A DNA stretch of 64,000 bases from Janthinobacterium sp. 344 (lineage in GTDB: Bacteria > Pseudomonadota > Gammaproteobacteria > Burkholderiales > Burkholderiaceae_D). Of this stretch, positions 7,772 through 15,530 are shown piece by piece. The translations under genes and the position numbers were made by a program. How positions within the stretch are numbered: the first letter of the stretch is position 1; the number at the start of each line of letters is the position of its first letter. The DNA lies in contig NZ_FOKL01000001.1 of NCBI RefSeq assembly GCF_900112025.1, positions 360,762-424,761 of the forward strand. Reading direction: 5' to 3'. Under the pieces are notes generated by a model. That model was not told the origin of the DNA, did not search any database, and saw only the letters and a list, made by a program, of their open reading frames with translations.

Positions 7772-8635
7772 TTGCTAGTCATACTCGGATTTATCGTCGT
7801 GCTGTTTTCCGTCTTCGGCGGCTTCGCCATGCAAGGCGGCCACCTGGGCGCCCTGTTCCAGCCGCTGGAGCTGCTGATGATCGGCGGCGCCGCGCTGGGC
7901 ACCTTCTTTGTCGGCAATGACGCCAAGGCCATCCGCGCCACGTTCGCCGCGCTGCCCACCCTGTTCCACGGTTCGCAGTACACGAAGGCGCGCTACATGG
8001 AACTGATGGGCCTGATGTATGAAATCCTCAGCAAGATCCGCAAGGAAGGCCTGATGTCGGTCGAGGACGATATCGACGATCCCTACCGCAGCCCCATCTT
8101 CGTGAAATACCCGTACACGCTCGGTGACGAGCACATCCTGGAATTCATCACCGACTATTTGCGTCTGATGGTGTCGGGCAATATGGACGCCTACCAGATC
8201 GAAAACCTGATGGATAACGAGATCGAGACGCACCATGAAGATGCGGAAATGCCGATCCAGACGATTTCGCAGCTGGCCGACGCCATGCCCGCCTTCGGCA
8301 TCGTGGCCGCCGTGATGGGCGTGGTGCATACCATGGCCTCCGTCGGCTTGCCACCGGCCGAGCTGGGCGTGCTGATCGCGCAGGCGCTGGTGGGCACCTT
8401 CATCGGCATCCTGCTGGCGTACGGCTTCATCGCCCCGCTGGCCAGCTTGCTGCGCCGCAAGCACCATGAAACGGCGAAGATGTACCAGTGCGTGAAAGTC
8501 ACCCTGCTGGCCAGCCTGAACGGCTACGCCCCGGCGCTGGCCGTGGAATTCGGCCGCAAGGTCATTTCCGCCACGGAACGCCCCTCGTTCAGCGAACTGG
8601 AAAACCACGTGCGGCAGGTGCGCACGAAGAACTGA
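7772..8635 (+). CDS. motA: flagellar motor stator protein MotA (orphan)
   Basis: The 287-residue protein aligns over its whole length with the E. coli-type MotA: four membrane segments, a cytoplasmic loop with Arg and Glu eight residues apart (IRKEGLMSVED), PAFGIVAAVMGVVHTM in TM3, the channel Pro in LPPAELG, and NGYAPALAVEFGRK near the end. MotA forms the proton-driven stator with MotB. The start is a TTG at 7772 with GAGGGAG about 8 bases upstream; no ATG fits. No motB follows: the next gene is an unrelated tetR on the other strand. The partner must be elsewhere. Confidence 0.93.
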   Translation: MLVILGFIVVLFSVFGGFAMQGGHLGALFQPLELLMIGGAALGTFFVGNDAKAIRATFAALPTLFHGSQYTKARYMELMGLMYEILSKIRKEGLMSVEDDIDDPYRSPIFVKYPYTLGDEHILEFITDYLRLMVSGNMDAYQIENLMDNEIETHHEDAEMPIQTISQLADAMPAFGIVAAVMGVVHTMASVGLPPAELGVLIAQALVGTFIGILLAYGFIAPLASLLRRKHHETAKMYQCVKVTLLASLNGYAPALAVEFGRKVISATERPSFSELENHVRQVRTKN

Positions 8636-8716
8636 TACTGCATGTTTCACTTGCTCGGCGCGTCAGGCTTCCGGTGACGGCAGCGGATACGCCTGTGCGC
8701 TTCTGGCGGCTTGCTA

Positions 8717-9316
8717 TCATTGGCGCGATGACCTTGTAACCAGCAGCCCGCGTAGTAGCAACTCCAAGGCAGCAACTCCCTCGATCAATCGCGCCGTGCC
8801 TTCGTCACCGTCTGCGATCCAGAACGCCGCTTCTGCCAGACTGCCGTAAATCAACGAAGCCAGTGCCCGTGGGCTGGCGTCCGCCACGATGCCTTGATCA
8901 ATCAGCTCCTGGATAATGCCCTGCATCGACTCGACGCAATGGCGCTGCGAGTCCGGTGAGGCACCACCGAGGACCGCCCTGGCATCGCGTAAAACGATGC
9001 GCTGAATTTCCGGCTCCAGGGCCATCTCCAGATAGGCACGGCAGCGGCTGCGAAAACCTTCCCACAGATCGTCGGCGCGTTCGGAGATGGTTTGCAGGCG
9101 GCCATCCATTTCCGCGTCGATCTGTTCCACCACCGCGAGCAGCAAGCCCTTCTTGTCGCCAAAGTGGTGATACAGCGCACCACGCGTCAGCCCTGCCTGC
9201 GCGGTGAGGTCGTCCATTGATGTGTCGGCATAACCGCGCTCGCTGAACACTTTGCGAGCAGTGGCCAGCAACGATGCATGGGTTTCTTCCATTTCGGCAC
9301 GGGTGCGGCGAACCAT
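8717..9316 (-). CDS. TetR-family transcriptional regulator
   Basis: The 199-residue protein has a TetR DNA-binding domain at residues 10-60 (TARKVFSERGYADTSMDDL, then GLTRGALYHHFGDKKGLL) and an AcrR/TtgR-like C-terminal half. The start at 9316 has AGGAG 6 bases upstream; a longer frame to 9343 does not. It is divergent from an MFS exporter, and a long interrupted palindrome lies between them. It is likely the repressor of that exporter, released by a drug-like ligand. Confidence 0.9.
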   Translation of the reverse strand: MVRRTRAEMEETHASLLATARKVFSERGYADTSMDDLTAQAGLTRGALYHHFGDKKGLLLAVVEQIDAEMDGRLQTISERADDLWEGFRSRCRAYLEMALEPEIQRIVLRDARAVLGGASPDSQRHCVESMQGIIQELIDQGIVADASPRALASLIYGSLAEAAFWIADGDEGTARLIEGVAALELLLRGLLVTRSSRQ

Positions 9317-9327
9317 TGCTTTCTCCT

Positions 9328-9398
9328 TACATACGTAGCGCATGATTGTTTACATACAGTGCGTATGAATATATACTTATTCATACGCGATGTATGTA
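9328..9398. promoter_or_regulatory. operator region of the tetR/MFS pair
   Basis: An inverted repeat spans 9351-9370 and 9379-9398, with arms matching at 18 of 20 positions around an 8-base AT-rich centre; the core is TACATAC...GCGTATGA. A third, direct half-site TACATACGTAGCGCATGA lies at 9328-9345 next to the tetR ribosome-binding site. The symmetry and position support TetR binding. Confidence 0.75.
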
Positions 9399-9515
9399 TT
9401 ATCACAGCGACCTGTCTCCATTGCAAGCAGGGCATGCCATTGCATCACAGCGACCCGAAGCCGCCGGATGCCGGCACACGCCATTTATCGAATGATCAAA
9501 TGAAGGATATGAACC

Positions 9516-10739
9516 ATGAGTACGTCTCCGAACGCTGCAGCAGAAACCGCTGTCCGTCACCCGTGGCTGGCGGTCACCGCCATAGGCATGGCCACCTTCT
9601 CGGTGGTGACGACGGAAATGCTCCCGGTCGGTCTGTTGACGCCGATTGCTGACACCCTGAACACCTCCACTGGAACCGCCGGCCTGATGATCTCGCTGCC
9701 AGCATTGCTGGCGGCCTTGTTCGCGCCGCTGGTCGTGATCGCATCGGCAAGCCTGGACCGGCGCAAAATTCTCTGTGGTTTGCTGAGTCTGTTAGTGATC
9801 GCGAACATTGCCTCGGCATTGGCACAAAACATGGCGTGGATGTTGGCTGCACGTGTTCTTGTCGGTTTTTGCATGGGCGGCATCTGGGCCATTGCCGGTG
9901 GCCTGGCGTCCCGCCTTGTTCCGGCTCCCTCCATCGGCCTGGCAACGTCGATTATCTTCGGCGGAGTAGCGATCGCTTCCGTGCTGGGCGTGCCGCTAGG
10001 CGCACAAATCGGCGACGTTGCAGGATGGCGCTGGGCCTTTGGCGCCATGGCACTGTTCAGCGGCCTGGTACTGGCGCTGCATCTGGCTGTCATTCCTGCC
10101 CTGCCCGCTGCCGGTTCGGCGACCTTGCGCCAATTCGGCAAGCAGTTGCGCAACCGGCAATTGCAAGCGGGGCTGCTTCTGACCCTGTTGCTGGTGACGA
10201 GCCATTTCGCGGCCTTCACCTTTGTGCGTCCGTTGTTGCTGTCAGTGTCGGGGTTTGATGCGCAATGGCTGGGTGCACTGCTGTTTTGCTATGGCTTCGC
10301 AGGCATCATTGGCAACTTCCTTGCCGGTGTCGTCGCGGTGCGGCGCACGGCGCCAACCATCATCGCTATCTCGGCTGGACTGCTGCTCACGCCGCTACTC
10401 TTCCTGGCGGTCGGCGACTCCAGCATCGGCGGCGGCGTGGTGTTGCTGGTTTGGGGACTGGCCTACGGCGGTGTATCGGTCGGCCTGATGACCTTGATGA
10501 TGAAGGCGGCGCCCCGGGCCGTGGAGATAGTCGCCGCGCTGTATGTGGGCGTATTCAACGTTGCCATTGCGCTCGGGGCATGGGCCGGTGGACAAGCCGT
10601 CGACAGGCTGGGACTGTGCGCCAACCTCTGGCTCGCCGCAGGATTCGCCGCTGCTGCCTTGCTGCTGTCGTTCAGGATCAGCTTTGTTGAACACGCCATG
10701 AAAGCTGCCGACAAGCAGCTTGGCTCGGCAACGGATTGA
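9516..10739 (+). CDS. MFS transporter, DHA1-type drug/sugar efflux
   Basis: The 407-residue protein has 12 predicted membrane segments. The N-terminal segment with FSVVTTEMLPVGLL and the DRRKIL loop between TM2 and TM3 are typical of the AraJ/SotB/YdhP branch of drug:H+ antiporters. AAGGA lies 8 bases before the ATG at 9516. Divergent from a TetR regulator with a strong palindrome between them, it is very likely an inducible exporter. The substrate cannot be read from the sequence. Confidence 0.88.
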   Translation: MSTSPNAAAETAVRHPWLAVTAIGMATFSVVTTEMLPVGLLTPIADTLNTSTGTAGLMISLPALLAALFAPLVVIASASLDRRKILCGLLSLLVIANIASALAQNMAWMLAARVLVGFCMGGIWAIAGGLASRLVPAPSIGLATSIIFGGVAIASVLGVPLGAQIGDVAGWRWAFGAMALFSGLVLALHLAVIPALPAAGSATLRQFGKQLRNRQLQAGLLLTLLLVTSHFAAFTFVRPLLLSVSGFDAQWLGALLFCYGFAGIIGNFLAGVVAVRRTAPTIIAISAGLLLTPLLFLAVGDSSIGGGVVLLVWGLAYGGVSVGLMTLMMKAAPRAVEIVAALYVGVFNVAIALGAWAGGQAVDRLGLCANLWLAAGFAAAALLLSFRISFVEHAMKAADKQLGSATD

Positions 10740-10760
10740 CGGCATACAGTCTGTCATGAA

Positions 10761-10796
10761 AGCTTCTGGCGCCCTGCCGTCGCTGGCGGGTTCCGC
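10761..10796. repeat. degenerate copy of the GCTTCTGGCC palindrome
   Basis: AGCTTCTGGC at 10761-10770 matches the core of the repeat found in every gap of the 10.8-12.6 kb block. It lies 40 bases before the 3' end of the last gene of the block. The match is short and may be chance. Confidence 0.35.
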
Positions 10797-10835
10797 CCCG
10801 AAGCGGACGAAGCGTTTTCAATTCACTATGTATGC

Positions 10836-11321
10836 TCAACGTAAAACATCATTGGGTTCCGCCTGGAGTACGCGCTCAAAAGTCTCGCGGTCACGCGTCA
10901 AGAAAAACATATTGGGTGTGCCGGCGCCAAGGGCGTGCAATGGCTGTGTTTTCGTGATTTGCTCCCAGAAAGACGTGGTTGCATCGGACTCATCCAAGAC
11001 CGAAAAACCGAAACGATTCACATAATTGCGCGTCGGGAAGTTCCGGGAGACTAAATCAAAGATGTACCATTCATCGAAGCCTGGCATGGGCAACTCTGCA
11101 GGCTGTGTAATTTCTGTGCTAATCGCCGTGACTCCATCGAAAAACCAACCTGCGATTAGTTCGTCCGAGGTTGGTATATATGGGCCACTGTCGCACGAGG
11201 TAATCGCTATTCGTTTTCCGCAGACTAGCTCGGGCACGCTTTGAAGGATGTCCGCCAGGGAGGGGTCCCAATCTTCCGACCATTGGATTACCCAATATCC
11301 ATCTCGTTCTGAATTTTGCAT
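10836..11321 (-). CDS. hypothetical protein, small-gene block gene 4
   Basis: The 161-residue protein is acidic and soluble, with no signal peptide or membrane segment. Its composition (many Trp, Phe, Asp, Glu) and its size resemble immunity proteins, but no family was recognised. The C-terminal third contains PLHALGAGTPNMFFLTRD, which looks like the best-conserved part. Base composition is clearly less GC-rich than the neighbours. It is the last of four minus-strand genes separated by palindromic repeats. The start at 11321 lacks a strong ribosome-binding site. Confidence 0.65.
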   Translation of the reverse strand: MQNSERDGYWVIQWSEDWDPSLADILQSVPELVCGKRIAITSCDSGPYIPTSDELIAGWFFDGVTAISTEITQPAELPMPGFDEWYIFDLVSRNFPTRNYVNRFGFSVLDESDATTSFWEQITKTQPLHALGAGTPNMFFLTRDRETFERVLQAEPNDVLR

Positions 11322-11380
11322 TTTGTCGGGTCTCTACCGCTATCAATCAAAGTGTCAAATGAAAAAACTTTCAAGAGTGG

Positions 11381-11400
11381 CGGCTTCTGGCCGGTAGCGG
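11381..11400. repeat. GCTTCTGGCC palindrome, copy between genes 3 and 4
   Basis: The core CGGCTTCTGGCCGGTAGCGG matches the better copy at 12594-12620 in both the central GCTTCTGGC and the flanking TAGCGG. It lies in the 90-base gap between the two small genes. Confidence 0.65.
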
Positions 11401-11411
11401 CTGATGTGAAG

Positions 11412-11660
11412 CTAACTACTCGACTCTACCCAAATCGACTCTCCAGGATGATGCTCTCTTATGGTGTCAATCGCGCGCTGAAGTACTGCCTCGGTTACAC
11501 CTTCAAGTGGATACGTGAAGCGAGATATATCGATATCTGTCTGCTCAGCGAAATCAGCATCCGTCACCGCGTCACAACCACACCATACGACTGCCCCAAT
11601 GTCGCTTGCAACTTTGCAAATTTCACGAAATCCATTGGCGCTAATTGCAAGATAAATCAT
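11412..11660 (-). CDS. hypothetical protein, small-gene block gene 3
   Basis: The 82-residue protein starts at an ATG at 11660, which has GAGG about 5 bases upstream; a longer frame to 11759 would run through a repeat and overlap the next gene. It is acidic and soluble, begins MIYLAISANGFREIC, and contains two Cys in VVWCGCD. No family was recognised. The low GC content relative to the flanking genes suggests acquisition. Confidence 0.55.
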   Translation of the reverse strand: MIYLAISANGFREICKVASDIGAVVWCGCDAVTDADFAEQTDIDISRFTYPLEGVTEAVLQRAIDTIREHHPGESIWVESSS

Positions 11661-11676
11661 AAATCCTCGTGTAAAT

Positions 11677-11697
11677 GAATGCCCGCTTCTGGCCGAA
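11677..11697. repeat. GCTTCTGGCC palindrome, copy between genes 2 and 3
   Basis: GAATGCCCGCTTCTGGCCGA keeps the left arm and core of the repeat. The right arm is replaced by a GGCCTTTCGGCC hairpin just beyond (11701-11712). Confidence 0.6.
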
Positions 11698-11724
11698 CCC
11701 GGCCTTTCGGCCCAGGAAAGCAGG

Positions 11725-12009
11725 TTACCAGGGTGAAAAACTAGCGGCTGCATCGGCAAGCTGAATTCGCCCTGCTTTCACAAAAAAAGGGAGATCCAGC
11801 ATCACGTCGATGTAGAGTGTCCTTGTCGCAGTCACAAGTCTCACGCGCTGTTTGAATTCAAGGGCTGGGTCGCGGCAAATGGCCGCAAGCGTAAGTTTGG
11901 ACAAGCCAGGGCCGTAATCGGTATCGATTAGCGAGTTGAAATCTACAACACGCATTGCATGGTCGAGCTTCGATTCCCAATTCATGTCGGCAAGCAAATT
12001 TACGTTCAT
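11725..12009 (-). CDS. hypothetical protein, small-gene block gene 2
   Basis: The 94-residue protein has no signal peptide or membrane segment. Its C-terminal half (RVRLVTATRTLYIDVMLDLPFF) is the most protein-like part. No family was recognised. The start at 12009 lacks an obvious ribosome-binding site. It lies 65 bases from gene 3 and 50 bases from gene 1 on the same strand, with a repeat in each gap. Confidence 0.5.
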   Translation of the reverse strand: MNVNLLADMNWESKLDHAMRVVDFNSLIDTDYGPGLSKLTLAAICRDPALEFKQRVRLVTATRTLYIDVMLDLPFFVKAGRIQLADAAASFSPW

Positions 12010-12034
12010 CGTATCGTTTTGGTTGATGAAGGGA

Positions 12035-12053
12035 CAGTCCGCTCTTGGCCGCC
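12035..12053. repeat. GCTTCTGGCC palindrome, copy between genes 1 and 2
   Basis: AGTCCGCTCTTGGCCGCC matches the repeat consensus GTCCGCTTCTGGCCG with two core differences. It fills the gap between the two small genes. Confidence 0.55.
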
Positions 12054-12058
12054 TGGAG

Positions 12059-12544
12059 TCACTCTGCTGATGTCATTGGGGCTTCGCGGAGTATGACCCT
12101 GCTCGCCATCTGGTTCCAGCTAGCAGCCCGCCCTTGAAGAAATAACAGCTGTCCATACTCATCCATATTTGAATCTCGGTGAGTTAAGCGTAGCCATTTC
12201 TCATAAAATACGTCAAAGTCTTCCTGAGTCATTTGAGGTAAAAACTTGTCAGAGTAATCGAAGAGCGCAAGGAACTCAGTGTTAGACCGCAACGATATTG
12301 AGCACAATGGTTCAATGCCGAGCAAACCCATCAGCAACTCCAATTCGTCGTCACTGGCGAGCGTAACCGAGAAAAGCTCGGCACAGGCCGCCGCCATTAA
12401 GGCGTCAATAGACAACGACGCTGTTGCACTTGGTTCGTTTGACGATGCGAATAGATAGCTTTGAATTCTCGCCTCCACTACAGTTGAGATGATATCGATG
12501 TCCAGTAGTGCGTCTGCTTCTGGCCGGCAGCGGTCCGTGAGCAT
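12059..12544 (-). CDS. hypothetical protein, small-gene block gene 1 (start uncertain)
   Basis: The frame gives up to 161 residues. The first dozen residues (from 12544) are encoded by a copy of the palindromic repeat, so the true start is probably later; a GTG at 12478 would give 139 residues. Neither has a clear ribosome-binding site. The body is acidic and alpha-helical in look (ELFSVTLASDDELELLMGLLG, then QEDFDVFYEKWLRLTH). No family was recognised. It is lower in GC than flanking genes. Confidence 0.55.
   Translation of the reverse strand: MLTDRCRPEADALLDIDIISTVVEARIQSYLFASSNEPSATASLSIDALMAAACAELFSVTLASDDELELLMGLLGIEPLCSISLRSNTEFLALFDYSDKFLPQMTQEDFDVFYEKWLRLTHRDSNMDEYGQLLFLQGRAASWNQMASRVILREAPMTSAE
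12512..12540. repeat. GCTTCTGGCC palindrome, copy at the 5' end of gene 1
   Basis: GTCTGCTTCTGGCCGGCAGC followed by GGTCCGTGA keeps the core and part of both arms. It overlaps the annotated 5' end of gene 1. Confidence 0.6.
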
Positions 12545-12593
12545 AACGAATTACCAAGCCAGAAAAGTCACACATCGTCACGCCAACGTGAAT

Positions 12594-12620
12594 GTCCGCT
12601 TCTGGCAGCCGATAGCGGAC
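12594..12620. repeat. GCTTCTGGCC palindrome, best copy
   Basis: GTCCGCT (12594-12600) and AGCGGAC (12614-12620) are exact complementary 7-bp arms around TTCTGGCAGCCGAT. This is the most symmetric member of the family and marks the upstream end of the four-gene block. Confidence 0.7.
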
Positions 12621-12705
12621 GGTCAGAATGGCTCCGTGTACGAAGTTGTTACCTTCCTGATAAGCAAGAGCTTTTGTTCGCCGTGTCAAGTCTTCCCTCT
12701 GCCGT

Positions 12706-14550
12706 TTACGGTGCCGGCACCGTCTCATCCGGGCAGCTGACCTCTTCCTCTTGCGTATATAAAGTCATCGGCACGCGCTGGCCATCGACTTCCAGCTCGC
12801 GCACCTTCGGCGGCACCAGCTGGAATTCGCCCGCCTGCAGCTTCTCACGCAGGGGCTTGCAGCGCAGGGCGTCCGTGGGGATTTGCCCGCGCGCGGTCCA
12901 GCTGCCATCGTCCTTTTCCGCCAGCAGCACCGACGAGGCGCGCGGGTCGTTGCTGATCAGCAGCACTTCCTGCTTGCCGTCGCCATCGAAATCGAGCAGG
13001 TAGGCGTCGCACTGCTGCCCTGCCCGCTTCAGGCAGGCGGGCAGGCGCCAGGCCGGGCCCACCTGCGTCCAGTCCTGGCGCGTGAAGCTGTCCGGCAATT
13101 TCGCCGTCGCCGGACGCAGGGTCAGGTTGATCGACACGTCGCTCAGGGCGCCCGTCTCGTCGAGGCGGTTCTGGCGCTTGAGCATGGCCGTGGCGCGGGC
13201 CCGCACGGTGGCCGCGTCAGGTCCCGTCGTACGCGTGGCAAGTTCCTGCAACGCCGCCTGGCCATAGCGGGCGCCTTCGAAGCGCAGGTACTCAAAATCG
13301 AATTTATCCACGCCGACCTTGCCGCTGTCCAGGCGCGCCATCTGGCTGGCGACGGAGATGCGCGCCGGGTCCGCCAACGGCGAGAACAGGGCGAACAGCA
13401 CCAGCAGGGTGACGAAAGCGGTGGCCACGTTGACATTGGCGATCAGGTGCAGCCAGTCGCCATACTTGCTGGCCGCCCAGGCATAACCGACGGCGTAGCA
13501 GGTGGCGACCAGCAGACAGGCGGCCGCGATCAGGCGGTCGGCCGTCCAGCCATGCGACATCACGCGCAAGGTCAGGGCGTAGATGGCGATGCCCACCACC
13601 CACGGCAGCAGCAGGCAGGCCAGCCGCGTGCCCAGGCGGATGCCGCGCGCCACGCCATGGCCCACTTCGCCATTCTGGAACGCCGCGTTGATCAGCACCA
13701 CCAGCACGCCAGCCATGCCCAGCAGCACGGACGCCGCATGGCGCGTGGCCCACAGGCGCTCGAAGCCGATGAATGGCAAGGTCAGCAGGAAACCGGAGAC
13801 CAGCACGGCGGCGATCGGCACCAGCCACGACAGCAGCACCAGCAGCAAGGTGCGGATGCCGCGCACGATGGACGGGCGCACGTCCGTGATGTGGATGGCA
13901 AAGGAAAAGGCGAAGCAGATGACGGGAATCACGAACCAGGCCTGGCCCAGCAATTTCTTCAGGAAGTTCAGCTTGATCAGCAGGAACAATTGCCCGCCCA
14001 GCCACAGCACCAGGCACAGGCCCAGCACAAACAGCAGGGAAAACAGCAGCTGGATGCCCAGCTTCCAGGCGATTTCAAAATACGTCGTGTAGCGGGCGAT
14101 GCGCTTGCCATCCTGCGCGCTGGCCAGCACCAGCGCGTGCGCGATATAAAAGCCCACCACGCAAAAGCCGAACAGCTGGGCCGAGATGACGCGCAGCGGC
14201 GCGCCCGGCTTGTAATTGCCCCAGATGACGTGCTCGGCACCGCGTGCCACGTCGTGCCAGGCCAGCACGGCCATCACGACACTGGCGCCCGCCATCCACA
14301 GGGCAATGCGCTTCGCCGACATGTGGCCCAGGCTGGACACCAGCAGGATGGGCAGCAGCAGGCCGATCAGCATCAGCGGCCCCAGCAGGTACGCTTCCGT
14401 GGCGGGCCAGGCCTTGTCTTGCGACGCGCTGTACAGCCAGTACAGCAGCAAGCCTTGCAGCAGGCCCGTCACCAGACGCGTCACCGCGATGCGCGGCGCC
14501 ACCACCGGATCGAGCAAAGCCATGTTTTTTCCAGCGGCGTCCTGCTGCAT
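12706..14550 (-). CDS. DUF4153 multispanning membrane protein
   Basis: The protein has about 614 residues with roughly 11 to 12 hydrophobic segments in the first 420 and a soluble C-terminal domain of about 190. The arrangement and blocks such as YKPGAPLRVISAQLFGF fit the DUF4153 family of inner-membrane proteins of unknown role. The start at 14550 was chosen because AAAGGA lies 6 bases upstream; ATGs at 14556 and 14571 are alternatives. It lies alone between the small-gene block and the MerR-linked gene. Confidence 0.78.
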   Translation of the reverse strand: MQQDAAGKNMALLDPVVAPRIAVTRLVTGLLQGLLLYWLYSASQDKAWPATEAYLLGPLMLIGLLLPILLVSSLGHMSAKRIALWMAGASVVMAVLAWHDVARGAEHVIWGNYKPGAPLRVISAQLFGFCVVGFYIAHALVLASAQDGKRIARYTTYFEIAWKLGIQLLFSLLFVLGLCLVLWLGGQLFLLIKLNFLKKLLGQAWFVIPVICFAFSFAIHITDVRPSIVRGIRTLLLVLLSWLVPIAAVLVSGFLLTLPFIGFERLWATRHAASVLLGMAGVLVVLINAAFQNGEVGHGVARGIRLGTRLACLLLPWVVGIAIYALTLRVMSHGWTADRLIAAACLLVATCYAVGYAWAASKYGDWLHLIANVNVATAFVTLLVLFALFSPLADPARISVASQMARLDSGKVGVDKFDFEYLRFEGARYGQAALQELATRTTGPDAATVRARATAMLKRQNRLDETGALSDVSINLTLRPATAKLPDSFTRQDWTQVGPAWRLPACLKRAGQQCDAYLLDFDGDGKQEVLLISNDPRASSVLLAEKDDGSWTARGQIPTDALRCKPLREKLQAGEFQLVPPKVRELEVDGQRVPMTLYTQEEEVSCPDETVPAP

Positions 14551-14625
14551 AGTCATTCCTTTATGAATCATTATTGCCGTTCATTGCTGTACGGCATACA
14601 GGCGCATTATTGCATTTCGTTATCG

Positions 14626-15063
14626 TCATCTCAACAACGATTCGTGCGCGGTGTCGCCCGTCGCACTCGCCGCGCGGCGCAATGGCAGGCTCTGCGCGAG
14701 GCCCCAGGCCAGTTCCGGCACGATGAACAGCCATAGCACGGGCTGGCCCGTGACCAGCAAGGCCCACGCCATCCAGGTGCTAAACAGGTAGCGGGCCGCC
14801 GCATCGAAACGGCCAAAGCGCGGCTGCGGATCGACGATGCGCAAGGCTGACCAGACCAGCACCACGCTGCCCAGCAAGCTGCTGATGAGCAAATGGAACG
14901 GCTGCATGGCGGGCAGCGGCACGCCGCCGAGAAGCACGTTGAGGCCGCTCAATCGCTCGCGCAGCAACAGGAACGTCCACGGTGTGGCGAAGGCGGCCGT
15001 CATGAGCACATCATAGATGGCACTGGCGCGCACCAGGCGGCGGAAGGTGGAAACGGACAACAT
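14626..15063 (-). CDS. small membrane protein under a MerR-type promoter
   Basis: The 145-residue protein has four predicted membrane segments and no recognised family. The start at 15063 has AGGAG 5-7 bases upstream, which rules out the longer frame to 15111. It is divergent from a merR gene, and the gap holds a TTGACC -35 followed by a GGAGTGTACTCC dyad in the over-long spacer, the layout that MerR proteins act on. It is therefore likely the regulator's target. Confidence 0.7.
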   Translation of the reverse strand: MLSVSTFRRLVRASAIYDVLMTAAFATPWTFLLLRERLSGLNVLLGGVPLPAMQPFHLLISSLLGSVVLVWSALRIVDPQPRFGRFDAAARYLFSTWMAWALLVTGQPVLWLFIVPELAWGLAQSLPLRRAASATGDTAHESLLR

Positions 15064-15102
15064 GGCAACTCCTGTCGAGGGAAAGCGCCCATGATCGAGC
15101 TT

Positions 15103-15122
15103 GGAGTACACTCCATGGTCAA
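15103..15122 (-). promoter_or_regulatory. MerR-type promoter and dyad
   Basis: The perfect dyad GGAGTACACTCC (15103-15114) sits just downstream of a minus-strand TTGACC (15122-15117). A dyad inside a 19-20 base spacer is the hallmark of MerR-controlled promoters. The -10 (around CGATCA) is weak by eye. Confidence 0.65.
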
Positions 15123-15146
15123 GCGTTTTATGAAAGAAAAATCAGC

Positions 15147-15530
15147 ATGCAGATCGGCGAGATGGCGCAGGTGACGGGCTTGAGCCGCGACACCCTGCGC
15201 TTTTACGAAAAGCGCGGCTTGCTGCGCGCGCGCCGCGGGGCGAACGGCTACCGCGACTACCCGCCCGAGGCGGCCGACTGGCTGCGCTACCTGCGCACGG
15301 CGCAGCAGCTGGGCTTTACCCTGGCGGAGATCGAGGCCGACATGCCGCTGCTGGCCAGCGCCGACGACCCGGCCACGGCGCAGCTGCTGCGCGCGGCGCT
15401 GGCGCGCAAGCTGGGCGACATCGATGCGCGCATCGCGGGATTGATGCAGCTGCGCGGCGAACTGGCGCGGCGACTGGCGCCGCAGGTGGCGGCCTGTCCG
15501 CTGCGGGGGGACGGCCATGTGGGGAATTAA
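15147..15530 (+). CDS. MerR-family transcriptional regulator
   Basis: The 127-residue protein has the MerR helix-turn-helix and wing at residues 1-70 (MQIGEMAQVTGLSRDTLRFYE, then ANGYRDYPPE) and a coiled-coil dimer helix. Only one Cys lies near the end (AACPLRG), so it does not show the metal-binding set of MerR, CueR or ZntR; an organic ligand is likelier. It is divergent from a four-span membrane protein, its probable target, and overlaps the next gene by 14 bases. Confidence 0.87.
   Translation: MQIGEMAQVTGLSRDTLRFYEKRGLLRARRGANGYRDYPPEAADWLRYLRTAQQLGFTLAEIEADMPLLASADDPATAQLLRAALARKLGDIDARIAGLMQLRGELARRLAPQVAACPLRGDGHVGN

Noticed and set aside
10740..12622. The small-gene block as a classical integron
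   Set aside because: No attC core sites (GTTRRRY with its partner) and no integrase gene are seen; the repeats are of a different kind.
12405..12728. A 107-codon minus-strand frame upstream of the small-gene block
   Set aside because: It overlaps gene 1 in another frame, is built partly of the repeats and has no protein-like features.
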